Assembly (NCBI GenBank): GCA_013290035.1
Contig: JABCYT010000132.1
Coordinates: forward strand, 1-7,749
Source: Alphaproteobacteria bacterium
Lineage (GTDB): Bacteria > Pseudomonadota > Alphaproteobacteria > Reyranellales > Reyranellaceae
Direction of reading: 5' to 3'
Length of the DNA: 7,749 nt
Below the pieces are notes generated by a model. It saw only the letters and a list, made by a program, of their open reading frames with translations, was not told where the DNA came from and made no database searches. A program made the position numbers and the translations under genes. Shown here piece by piece: positions 1 through 6,454 of this stretch. Each line of letters begins with the position of its first letter. Position 1 is the stretch's first letter.

Positions 1-122
1 ACCGTCAACGAGCGCGCCATCGACGTGCAGGTGACGCGCCTGCGCCGCAAGATCGAGCCCGACCCGGCGTTTCCGCGCTACCTGCGGACCGTCCGCGGCC
101 AGGGCTATCGGCTGGTCGACGC

Positions 123-126
<4 letters not shown>
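1..126 (+). CDS. Response regulator, OmpR family, C-terminal fragment
   Basis: This is the last 41 codons of an OmpR/PhoB-type response regulator; the receiver domain and most of the effector domain lie left of the window. The visible peptide runs from [19 protein letters not shown] to the terminal GYRLVDA. This is the recognition helix and C-terminal beta-hairpin (wing) of the winged-helix Trans_reg_C domain: the V-x-x-LRRKIE helix, then [12 protein letters not shown]. The protein is expected to be phosphorylated by the histidine kinase that follows and then to bind direct-repeat DNA sites near target promoters. Its stop TGA (124-126) overlaps the kinase ATG (123-125) in an ATGA arrangement, so the two are co-transcribed and probably translationally coupled. 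The family assignment is firm. The regulated genes cannot be read from this fragment. Confidence 0.93.
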
Positions 127-1478
<1,352 letters not shown>

Positions 1479-1500
1479 GAGGCTAAATTCGCTCGACGGA

Positions 1501-1516
1501 AAGTCGCCGGCGGCTT
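1501..1516. repeat. Imperfect 16-bp palindrome upstream of ilvE
   Basis: AAGTCGCCGGCGGCTT is its own reverse complement except for one mismatched pair of positions. It covers roughly -32 to -47 relative to the start inferred from the ilvE -10 element, where an operator or activator site could lie. In this GC-rich DNA a GCCGGC core arises easily, so the functional reading is weak. It has no T-run, so it is not a good terminator for the kinase gene. Confidence 0.25.
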
Positions 1517-1533
1517 GCGACGTGGCCGCCCAT

Positions 1534-1541
1534 GCTACAAT
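1534..1541 (+). promoter_or_regulatory. Extended -10 promoter element for ilvE
   Basis: TACAAT at 1536-1541 matches five of six positions of the sigma-70 -10 consensus and is preceded by TG plus one base (1534-1535), the extended -10 form that compensates for a poor -35. The only -35-like candidate is TTGCGA at about 1515-1520, with a short 15-base spacer. A transcript from here would begin near 1548 and leave a leader of about 16 nt before the ATG at 1564. Confidence 0.5.
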
Positions 1542-1563
1542 GAAGCAAGCATCCGAGAGAAAA

Positions 1564-2658
1564 ATGTCCAAGACCCAGTCGCTTCAATTCGTTCACCATC
1601 CCCATCCGTCGCCGGTCCCTGCCGACAAGCGCGCCGCGCTGCTGAAGAACCCGGGCTTCGGCCGGGTCTTCTCTGATCACATGGTGACCATCCGCTATCA
1701 CGAGTCCCAGGGATGGCACGACGCGCGCATCGAGCCGCGGGCACCGATCCCGATGGATCCGGCCGCGGCCGTCCTGCACTACGCGCAGGAAGTTTTCGAA
1801 GGGCTCAAGGCCTACCGCACCGCCGATGGCGGCGCGACCCTGTTCCGGCCGCAGGAGAACGCGCGGCGCTTCCAGCAGTCGGCTGAGCGGCTGGCCATGC
1901 CGATCCTGCCGGAGGCATTGTTCCTCGAGGCCTGCGACAGGCTGGTCAACATCGACCGCGCGTGGATTCCGGACGGCGACGGCAGTCTCTATCTGCGGCC
2001 CTTCATGTTCGCCAACGAGGTCTTCCTGGGGGTCAAGCCGTCGTCCGACTACCTGTTCATCGTCATCGCCTCGTCGGTCGGCGCCTACTTCAAGACCGAT
2101 GCTCCGGCGGTTTCCGTCTGGGTCTCGCAGGAATACACGCGCGCGGCGCCGGGCGGCACGGGTGCCGCGAAATGCGGCGGCAACTACGCCGCCAGCCTGC
2201 TGGCCCAGGCCGAAGCGACCCACCACGGCTGCGACCAGGTGGTGTTCCTCGACGCGGTCGAGCAGCGCTGGATCGAAGAGCTGGGCGGCATGAACGTCTT
2301 CTTCGTGTTCGACGACGGTTCGATGACGACGCCGCCGCTGGGCGGCACGATCCTGCCCGGCATCACGCGCGCCTCACTGCTCACGCTCGCCAAGGACAAG
2401 GGCATCAAGGTGCGCGAGGACCGCTATTCGATCGACCAATGGCGCGCCGACGCCGGCAGCGGCCGCCTGCGCGAGGCCTTCGCCTGCGGCACGGCGGCCG
2501 TCGTCACGCCAATCGGCACGGTCCGCAGCAGGGATGGCGAGTTCAAGATCGGCAACGGCGGCCCCGGCACCAAGACCGAGGAATTGAAAGCGAGCCTGGT
2601 CGGCATCCAGCGCGGCCGCACGGCCGACCCGTACGGCTGGATCCACAAGGTGTTTTAG
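1564..2658 (+). CDS. ilvE: Branched-chain amino acid aminotransferase (class IV)
   Basis: A complete 364-residue PLP enzyme, the usual length of group II BCATs. It moves the amino group between leucine, isoleucine or valine and 2-oxoglutarate, the last step of their synthesis and first of their breakdown. Landmarks are HYAQEVFEGLKAYR near residue 80, YLRPFMFA, and AAKCGGNYAASL with K203 as the expected Schiff-base lysine. EELGGMNVFFVF follows, with E239 as the expected partner of the pyridine nitrogen, then GGTILPGITRASLL and ACGTAAVVTPIG. ATG 1564 is chosen because a purine-rich GAGAGA lies just upstream; the in-frame ATG at 1540 overlaps the -10 element and lacks a ribosome site. It lies 85 bases after the kinase gene, probably with its own promoter. 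The sequence does not show whether it favours synthesis or breakdown. Confidence 0.94.
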   Translation: MSKTQSLQFVHHPHPSPVPADKRAALLKNPGFGRVFSDHMVTIRYHESQGWHDARIEPRAPIPMDPAAAVLHYAQEVFEGLKAYRTADGGATLFRPQENARRFQQSAERLAMPILPEALFLEACDRLVNIDRAWIPDGDGSLYLRPFMFANEVFLGVKPSSDYLFIVIASSVGAYFKTDAPAVSVWVSQEYTRAAPGGTGAAKCGGNYAASLLAQAEATHHGCDQVVFLDAVEQRWIEELGGMNVFFVFDDGSMTTPPLGGTILPGITRASLLTLAKDKGIKVREDRYSIDQWRADAGSGRLREAFACGTAAVVTPIGTVRSRDGEFKIGNGGPGTKTEELKASLVGIQRGRTADPYGWIHKVF

Positions 2659-2665
2659 GCAAGAT

Positions 2666-3004
2666 CTAGAACAGGCGCCCGCCGTTCGGCACCTTCTTGT
2701 CCGGCACGATCAGCACGACGGCGTCTTCGCCATCGGGAAAGCCGAGGGTCAGCACTTCCGACATGAACTTGCCGATCTGGCGGGGCGGGAAATTGACCAC
2801 CGCCGCGACCTGCCGTCCGACGAGGCTGTCCGGCGCGTAGTGGACCGTGAGCTGGGCCGAGGATTTCTTGACGCCGATCTCGGGTCCGAAGTCGATCGAC
2901 AGCCGCAGCGCAGGCTTGCGCGCGCCCTCGAGCGGCGCTGCCTCGAGGATCGTGCCGACGCGGATGTCGACCTTGGTGAAATCGTCGTAAGCGATGAGAT
3001 CCAT
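2666..3004 (-). CDS. csaA: CsaA-type tRNA-binding domain chaperone
   Basis: A complete 112-residue single-domain OB-fold protein of the CsaA/YgjH family (Bacillus CsaA is about 110 residues). CsaA is known as a dimeric, SecB-like export chaperone related to the tRNA-binding domains of Arc1p and the methionyl-tRNA synthetase C-terminus; whether protein export or tRNA binding is its main job in proteobacteria is unsettled. Family hallmarks are FTKVDIRVGTI (9-19), ARKPALRLSIDFG (28-40), IGVKKSSAQLT (43-53), VVNFPPRQIGKFMSEVL (69-85) and a C-terminal VPDKKVPNGG. The gene ends 7 bases from the convergent ilvE stop. It starts 17 bases beyond the phasin terminator, with no Shine-Dalgarno sequence in GCTCGCCACATC before ATG, so it may be leaderless or expressed by read-through. 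It shows no sign of degradation. Confidence 0.93.
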   Translation of the reverse strand: MDLIAYDDFTKVDIRVGTILEAAPLEGARKPALRLSIDFGPEIGVKKSSAQLTVHYAPDSLVGRQVAAVVNFPPRQIGKFMSEVLTLGFPDGEDAVVLIVPDKKVPNGGRLF

Positions 3005-3021
3005 GATGTGGCGAGCGTAAC

Positions 3022-3050
3022 AAAAAAGGGGCCGCGAAAGGGCCCCTTTT
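3022..3050 (-). terminator. Rho-independent terminator of the phasin gene
   Basis: A perfect 10-bp stem pairs 3024-3033 (AAAAGGGGCC) with 3041-3050 (GGCCCCTTTT) around a 7-base loop. Read on the minus strand, the stem ends in a run of six T (3027-3022). It lies 24 bases after the phasin stop, as expected for that transcript. A-T pairs flank both sides, so it could also work weakly on the plus strand, but no plus-strand gene needs it. Confidence 0.88.
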
Positions 3051-3074
3051 CCGGTCGGCGCGAGCGCCGGCGAA

Positions 3075-3509
3075 TTACTTCTTGGCGATCGCGGCCTTGA
3101 CCTCTTCGGTCAGCTCCGACACGCGATGGCTCAGCGCGGCGAACGCCTCGGCGTGGCCCTTGCTGTAGAGATCGGCCAGCTCCTTGGTGTTGGCGACGGC
3201 GGCCTCGTAGCTCTTCTTGGCGAAGTCGATCTGCTTGGCAGCCTTCTCCTCGACGGTGGCGGCGCCCAGCACGTCGCTGCCGTGCTTGGAGAAATCCTCC
3301 ATCGCGGCGCGCACCATGTCGCCCTGACGCTGGGCAATCGCCTTCATCGACTCGACGGCCGTGGTGTTGGCCGTGGTCAGCGCGGCGAAGTTCTTGCGCG
3401 TGGCCTCGACGATGGTCTCGACATTGACCATGGGGAACTTGAATTCGCCGGCGAACTTGCTGAAGTCGAAATCGGCGAACGGATTCTTGAAAGCGCCATT
3501 GGCGTACAT
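3075..3509 (-). CDS. Phasin family protein (phasin_2 type)
   Basis: A 144-residue amphipathic, nearly all-helical protein of the phasin_2 type, which coats polyhydroxyalkanoate granules in the cytoplasm and limits their size and coalescence. The N-terminus is rich in F, N and D (NPFADFDFSKFAGEFKFP). It is followed by the family's typical helix VNVETIVEATRKNFAALTTAN (28-48), AIAQRQGDMVRAAM (57-70), then long helices rich in A, K and E (88-143), ending in IAKK. There is no signal peptide or membrane span. ATG at 3507-3509 has AGGAG seven bases upstream; the longer open frame to 3578 is rejected because it would run across the promoter-proximal operator. It has its own promoter and terminator. 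No polyhydroxyalkanoate synthase is visible, so the granule role rests on family resemblance. Confidence 0.9.
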   Translation of the reverse strand: MYANGAFKNPFADFDFSKFAGEFKFPMVNVETIVEATRKNFAALTTANTTAVESMKAIAQRQGDMVRAAMEDFSKHGSDVLGAATVEEKAAKQIDFAKKSYEAAVANTKELADLYSKGHAEAFAALSHRVSELTEEVKAAIAKK

Positions 3510-3563
3510 GGGAATTCTCCTGGATAAGCGAAAACGCGTTGAAACTCGGGGCTGCGCCGCTTT

Positions 3564-3578
3564 TGCTGCGGTGCACAA
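3564..3578 (-). promoter_or_regulatory. TGC-rich operator candidate, downstream copy
   Basis: Read on the minus strand this is TTGTGCACCGCAGCA, matching the upstream copy at 3624-3638 in 12 of 15 positions. It begins at or just after the predicted phasin transcription start, where a bound protein would block RNA polymerase. PhaR repressors of alphaproteobacterial phasin genes are known to bind TGC-rich inverted elements. Assigning this site to PhaR is inference. Confidence 0.45.
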
Positions 3579-3586
3579 CGGAGCTC

Positions 3587-3614
3587 AATTTAGGCTCGCA
3601 GCGCAGCAAGTCAA
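3587..3614 (-). promoter_or_regulatory. Phasin promoter
   Basis: On the minus strand, TTGACT (3614-3609, five of six to consensus) and TAAATT (3592-3587, four of six) are separated by 16 bases. Transcription would start near 3580, giving a leader of about 70 nt. The spacer contains TGCTGCGCTGC, itself TGC-rich. This is one of the clearest sigma-70-like promoters in the window and fits a highly expressed granule protein. Confidence 0.6.
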
Positions 3615-3623
3615 GGGCGATTA

Positions 3624-3638
3624 TTGTGCGCTGCACAA
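3624..3638. promoter_or_regulatory. Perfect inverted-repeat operator candidate, upstream copy
   Basis: TTGTGC-GCT-GCACAA is a perfect 6-bp inverted repeat with a 3-base spacer. It lies about 10 bases upstream of the phasin -35 box and 6 bases after the TetR-like gene's stop. Its centre is exactly 60 bp from that of the related site at 3564-3578. A PhaR-type granule-sensing regulator is the likeliest binder, with the adjacent TetR-like regulator as the alternative. Confidence 0.5.
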
Positions 3639-3643
3639 AAAAT

Positions 3644-4267
3644 TCATGCAGCGGGCGAATTCTCGCTCGGCGCAGGCCCTCGGGGTTTCGGCGATTTGAT
3701 ATATTTATCAAAGAATTGGGCCCATCTTTCCGCCATCTTGAGGCGGCTGTCCAAGGCGGCCATGGTCTTGGACAAATCGGCCGTTTCGTCGCGGTCGAAG
3801 ATGCGGGAAACGGCGTAGTGAATCGCCAGAAGTCCATTCTGCCGCAATGCACCACCGAGGCCGTCGCTCGGTACCGAGGCGGCTTCCAGCATGGCCGCCA
3901 TCGATCGGCGGAGCGCGGGACCCAGGGCCAGCGCCAGCATGGGGTCACGCGTGCCGGCGCGGCGGATTGCTGCCAGCGCTGCGCGATGGGGACGCAGCGC
4001 GTCGTAGCGGCGCATCAGCACGTCGAACAGCCGGTCGCGCGCGGTCTCCTCGGGATCGCCCCGGCCGGGCGTGCCGGCCAGCACCTCGGCGTCGATTCGC
4101 GCCATGAAGGCTGCCACAAGGGCCACCTTGTCGGGATAGACGCGATAGAGATCGGCCATGCCCACGCCCGCGGCCTCGGCCACGTCGCGCAACGCCACGG
4201 CGGCGAAGCCCTTCTCGGCGATCAGGCCGAGAAAGGCGTCGAGGGCGGTGTCGTCGATGGATTTCAC
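3644..4267 (-). CDS. TetR/AcrR-like transcriptional regulator
   Basis: A 207-residue protein with an N-terminal TetR-type helix-turn-helix: LIAEKGFAAVALRDVAEAAG (about 15-34), then the recognition-helix region VGMADLYRVYPDKVALVAAF (35-54). The all-helical remainder should form the ligand-binding and dimer domain; the tail after about 190 is proline-rich and probably disordered. The start is GTG (4267-4265). That codon overlaps the proC stop in a GTGA arrangement, which fixes the start and implies translational coupling to proC. The recognition helix deviates from the common GTLYRHF form but keeps LYR. Ligand and targets are unknown. The nearest candidate targets are its own operon and the phasin gene 134 bases downstream. 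Confidence 0.82.
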   Translation of the reverse strand: MKSIDDTALDAFLGLIAEKGFAAVALRDVAEAAGVGMADLYRVYPDKVALVAAFMARIDAEVLAGTPGRGDPEETARDRLFDVLMRRYDALRPHRAALAAIRRAGTRDPMLALALGPALRRSMAAMLEAASVPSDGLGGALRQNGLLAIHYAVSRIFDRDETADLSKTMAALDSRLKMAERWAQFFDKYIKSPKPRGPAPSENSPAA

Positions 4268-5061
4268 CCTGCGAGTTCCTTCGATCTCCGCGACGCCGCC
4301 GCCAAGGCCTTGTCGAACACCGGCTGGATGCCGTCGGCCGCCATCAAGACCTTCAGCGCCTCGGCCGTGGTGCCGCCGGGGCTGGTCACGTTAACGCGCA
4401 ACTGCGACGCCGGTTCGCTCGATTGCTTCAGCAGCTCGCCGCTGCCCGCGACCGTCGTGCGCGCAAGCTGCATGGCCATCTCGGGCGCGAGCCCGAGCTT
4501 GGCGCCGGCCGCCGCCATCGCCTCGACCAGCAGGAAGACATAGGCCGGGCCGCTGCCCGAGAGCGCCGTCACCGGATCCATCAGCGCCTCGTCGTCGACC
4601 CACAGCACCTGGCCGACGGCTTCCAGCAGCTCATGGCAGCGCTTCTTCTCGGCCGCCGAGACGCCCTTGGCCGTCGTCGCCACGGTGATGCCCTGACGGA
4701 CCGCCGCGGGCGTGTTGGGCATGGAACGCACCACCTTGGCCGCGGCGCCGAGATGGGCGGCGAAATACTTGAGCGTCTTGCCGGCCGCGATCGACAGGAA
4801 CACCGAGCCTTCGTCGGCGAAGCGTTTCAGATCGGGCAACACCGCATCCATCGATTGCGGTTTCACCGCCAGCACGACGACCTCCGGCCGCTCGCTCACC
4901 TCGGAGGTCGAGGCGACCGCGCGCAGCCCCGGCTTCTTTGGCCGCAGCGCCTCGACCGGCTCGGCCACGATCGCGTCCGTCGCCGCGAGGCCGCGCGCCA
5001 GCCAGCCGTCGAGCATGGCGCCGCCCATCTTGCCGCAACCGACCAGCAGCAGCTTGCCCAT
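4264..5061 (-). CDS. proC: Pyrroline-5-carboxylate reductase
   Basis: A complete 265-residue cytoplasmic enzyme, normal for the family, that reduces 1-pyrroline-5-carboxylate to L-proline with NAD(P)H. The Rossmann nucleotide loop is GCGKMGGAM (8-16), followed by VVLAVKPQ (62-69) and RSMPNTPAAVRQG (112-124). The C-terminal dimer and substrate domain carries the signature ALSGSGPAYVFLLVEAM (166-182) and TSPGGTTAEAL (226-236). All expected motifs are intact. The ATG at 5061-5059 has GGTGAGG upstream at suitable spacing. The gene starts 10 bases after the stop of the hydratase-like gene and overlaps the TetR-like gene by 4 nt, so it is the middle member of a tight three-gene unit. Confidence 0.97.
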   Translation of the reverse strand: MGKLLLVGCGKMGGAMLDGWLARGLAATDAIVAEPVEALRPKKPGLRAVASTSEVSERPEVVVLAVKPQSMDAVLPDLKRFADEGSVFLSIAAGKTLKYFAAHLGAAAKVVRSMPNTPAAVRQGITVATTAKGVSAAEKKRCHELLEAVGQVLWVDDEALMDPVTALSGSGPAYVFLLVEAMAAAGAKLGLAPEMAMQLARTTVAGSGELLKQSSEPASQLRVNVTSPGGTTAEALKVLMAADGIQPVFDKALAAASRRSKELAG

Positions 5062-5071
5062 CGTCTGGCCC

Positions 5072-5806
5072 TCACCTGCCCTTGAATTTCGCCGGCCGCT
5101 TCTCGCGGAAGGCGGCAGCGCCCTCCTTGCGGTCGTCGCTGCCGGCGATGCGCTCGAGCTTGTAGCGCTCGGGCACGAAGATCTCGGCCGGGCCGCGCGG
5201 CAAGGTCTGGTTGGCGAAGTCGCGCAGGGTGCGGATCACCAGCGGCGCCGACTGGGCGATGATGCCGGCCATGCGGCGCGCCTCGGCCCTCTCCTCGCCC
5301 AGCGGCACGACCTTGTTGACGAAGCCGACATCGTAGGCGCGCTGCACCGAGATCTCTTCGCCCAGCAGCAGGAGCTCCATGGCGACCTTGTGCGGCATGC
5401 GCGAGACGATGCCGGGCATCAGGCCGCCGAACACGCCGACCTTGGCCTCGGGATACATGAACTTGGTGGTGTCGGCCGACACCATCAGGTCGCAGGTCAT
5501 GACCATGCAGATCGCGCCGCCGATCACCCAGCCCTGGGTGGCGGCGATCACCGGCTTGCTGAGCTTGTGGCTGACATCGGGCACCGCCTTCCACATGGCG
5601 GACGGCGGCTCCTTGAGGTCGGCGCCGACGCAGAAGGCCGGCCCATCGGCCTGCAGAATGGCGACCTGGTCGCCGCCCGCCTCGAAGCCGCGATAGGCCT
5701 CGTAGAGCTCGTCGCACAGGGCCTGGCTCAGCGCATTGCGCTTGTCGGCGCGCGTCATGGTGATGGTGGTGATGCCTTCGCTCGATTCGACTTTGACCAG
5801 ACCCAA
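5072..5806 (-). CDS. Enoyl-CoA hydratase/isomerase family protein, atypical active site
   Basis: A 244-residue crotonase-fold protein, slightly shorter than typical hydratases (about 255-260). The N-terminal half shows TITMTRADKRNALS, then the CoA and oxyanion region AFCVGADLKE (57-66) and GWVIGGAICMVMTCDL (92-107). YPEAKVGVFGGLMPGI (118-133) follows. Aligned by eye with rat mitochondrial hydratase, E120 matches catalytic Glu164 but the Glu144 position holds C100. It may therefore be an isomerase, thioesterase, hydrolase or other crotonase-type enzyme rather than a standard beta-oxidation hydratase. The start is TTG (5806-5804), chosen because an excellent GGAGGAAG ribosome site lies 4-5 bases upstream; the first in-frame ATG would remove 16 residues of conserved strand. 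It leads the unit containing proC and the TetR-like gene. The substrate is unknown. Confidence 0.88.
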   Translation of the reverse strand: MGLVKVESSEGITTITMTRADKRNALSQALCDELYEAYRGFEAGGDQVAILQADGPAFCVGADLKEPPSAMWKAVPDVSHKLSKPVIAATQGWVIGGAICMVMTCDLMVSADTTKFMYPEAKVGVFGGLMPGIVSRMPHKVAMELLLLGEEISVQRAYDVGFVNKVVPLGEERAEARRMAGIIAQSAPLVIRTLRDFANQTLPRGPAEIFVPERYKLERIAGSDDRKEGAAAFREKRPAKFKGR

Positions 5807-5874
5807 GGGGCTTCCTCCGGTGTTCTTGATGGGATGCTACCAGCCGCCCATACTCGCCGCATCAGGAGACCGTC
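5807..5874. promoter_or_regulatory. Divergent intergenic region with ubiK promoter
   Basis: This 68-bp gap drives two divergent transcripts. On the plus strand TTGATG (5826-5831), a 17-base spacer and CATACT (5849-5854) give a plausible sigma-70 promoter for ubiK. It starts near 5861, with AGGAG at 5864-5868 six bases before the ATG. On the minus strand TGGTAGCAT (5843-5835) resembles an extended -10 for the hydratase-like gene, without a clear -35. The two elements overlap, so the polymerases would compete. Confidence 0.4.
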
Positions 5875-6129
5875 ATGCAAACACGCAACCCTTTCATCGA
5901 CGACCTCACCAAGATGGCCAACGGCGCCATGGGCGCATTGACCGGCGTGAAGGACGAGGTCGAGGCGCGCATCCGCGACCAGATCGCCAAGATCCTGGAC
6001 GGCATGGACATCCCGCGCCGCGACGAGTTCGACGCGGTCAAGGCCATGGCCGCCAAGGCGCGCGAGGAGAACGAGGAACTGAAGAAGCAGATCGCCGAGC
6101 TGCAGGCCAAGCTCGGCGGCGATCGGTAG
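5875..6129 (+). CDS. ubiK: UbiK/BMFP-type ubiquinone accessory factor
   Basis: A complete 84-residue protein of the BMFP (formerly DUF526/YqiC) family. The hallmark N-terminus NPFIDDLTKMANGAMGAL (5-22) is amphipathic. The middle contains RIRDQIAKILDGMDIPRRDEFDAVKAMA, and residues 50-82 form a charged heptad-like coiled coil (AREENEELKKQIAELQAKL). In enterobacteria UbiK works with UbiJ in late ubiquinone biosynthesis under oxygen, and relatives trimerise and fuse membranes in vitro. The alphaproteobacterial role is inferred from these. AGGAG six bases before the ATG supports the start. The gene is divergent from the hydratase-like, proC and TetR-like unit. No strong terminator is visible after it. 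Confidence 0.85.
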   Translation: MQTRNPFIDDLTKMANGAMGALTGVKDEVEARIRDQIAKILDGMDIPRRDEFDAVKAMAAKAREENEELKKQIAELQAKLGGDR

Positions 6130-6302
6130 CCCAAGGCCTTCCAGCAGGCTGCCGGGAGTTTCCGCAGTTTCCGCAAGCGATACGCCAATTCCCGCCGCTT
6201 ATATTGGCCAACGATGGCATCGCCGGACGTCGGCTGCTGCCCACCTGAAGCCGTGCGGCCCGACGTGGCTATTCTCGAGTTTTCAAAGCTCAGGCCTCCT
6301 GC

Positions 6303-6331
6303 TTATGAGCGGGCGAGGCCGTCTATATAAG
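6303..6331 (+). promoter_or_regulatory. Promoter candidate for the hydantoinase-type gene
   Basis: TATAAG at 6326-6331 matches the -10 consensus in five of six positions and lies 17 bases after TTATGA (6303-6308), a weak -35 with three of six. Transcription would start near 6338, directly before the palindrome. The weak -35 and AT-rich context leave the call uncertain. A minus-strand alternative, TTGACT (6352-6347) with TATATA (6329-6324) and a 17-base spacer, uses the same DNA. Confidence 0.35.
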
Positions 6332-6338
6332 TATCACT

Positions 6339-6354
6339 ACTTGACTAGTCAAGT
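6339..6354. promoter_or_regulatory. Perfect 16-bp palindromic operator candidate
   Basis: ACTTGACTAGTCAAGT is perfectly self-complementary over all 16 bases with no spacer. It sits just downstream of the predicted plus-strand start and covers the -35 of the minus-strand candidate promoter, so a bound dimer could affect either. Length and symmetry suit a MarR-, GntR- or TetR-type dimer. No regulator gene next to it is complete in this window. Palindromicity is directly seen; operator function is inferred. Confidence 0.5.
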
Positions 6355-6355
6355 G

Positions 6356-6421
6356 TTACTTTCGAGAAGGGGTCGCCCCTTTCCGGTCGGTGACGACCGA
6401 TTCGGAGTTTTTGCGCACCAT
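6356..6421 (-). other. Possible minus-strand peptide or regulator remnant (doubtful)
   Basis: A minus-strand frame ending in TAA at 6358-6356 is open back to about 6523. From its only ATG (6421-6419) it encodes 21 residues. The extended frame reads LPADEREFLRSMVRKN and then a basic tail, with fairly coding-like third bases, and loosely recalls the C-terminal helix of MarR-type regulators. No Shine-Dalgarno sequence precedes the ATG, and strong hairpins explain part of the base pattern. It may be a decayed regulator end, a small protein or chance. Confidence 0.15.
6367..6399 (+). other. Two adjacent stem-loops in the hydantoinase leader
   Basis: The first hairpin is AAGGGG-TCG-CCCCTT (6367-6381), a perfect 6-bp stem. 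Two bases later comes CGGTCG-GTGA-CGACCG (6384-6399), a perfect 6-bp stem closed by a GTGA loop of the stable GNRA type. Neither is followed by a T-run, so they are not simple terminators. Whether they form in the transcript is inferred. Confidence 0.4.
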
Positions 6422-6437
6422 GCTGCGCAGAAACTCC
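6404..6437 (+). other. Long 13-bp stem-loop in the hydantoinase leader
   Basis: GGAGTTTTTGCGC (6404-6416) pairs with GCGCAGAAACTCC (6425-6437), twelve Watson-Crick pairs and one G-T pair, around the 8-base loop ACCATGCT. It is the strongest hairpin in the window after the phasin terminator and has no following T-run. It lies about 90 bases before the hydantoinase ATG. No riboswitch class I recognise fits it. Confidence 0.5.
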
Positions 6438-6454
6438 CTCTCGTCTGCAGGCAA

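Noticed and set aside
1540..1566. An upstream in-frame ATG at 1540 as the ilvE start.
   Set aside because: It overlaps the -10 element and has no ribosome site; ATG 1564 has a purine-rich GAGAGA before it and begins the family-like sequence.
3510..3578. An upstream start for the phasin, adding 23 residues.
   Set aside because: The extra segment is not phasin-like and covers the operator and leader; the ATG at 3509 has a strong AGGAG.
3624..3638. The TTGTGC/GCACAA inverted repeat as a terminator for the TetR-like gene.
   Set aside because: The stem is only 6 bp, and in the minus-strand reading the T-run comes before it, not after. An operator fits better.
2749..3948. A 399-codon minus-strand frame spanning csaA, the phasin and part of the TetR-like gene.
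   Set aside because: It crosses three genes that have better frames, a terminator and a promoter, and its translation is low-complexity R/S/P sequence.
4712..5941. A 409-codon plus-strand frame opposite proC and the crotonase-like gene.
   Set aside because: This is an antisense shadow of two well-recognised minus-strand genes.
6158..6175. Tandem 9-bp repeat GTTTCCGCA twice, considered as an iteron or short array.
   Set aside because: There are only two units and no AT-rich origin features or further copies nearby.
6367..6399. The two small hairpins as a guanidine-II (mini-ykkC) riboswitch.
   Set aside because: That class needs paired hairpins with ACGR loops; here the loops are TCG and GTGA.
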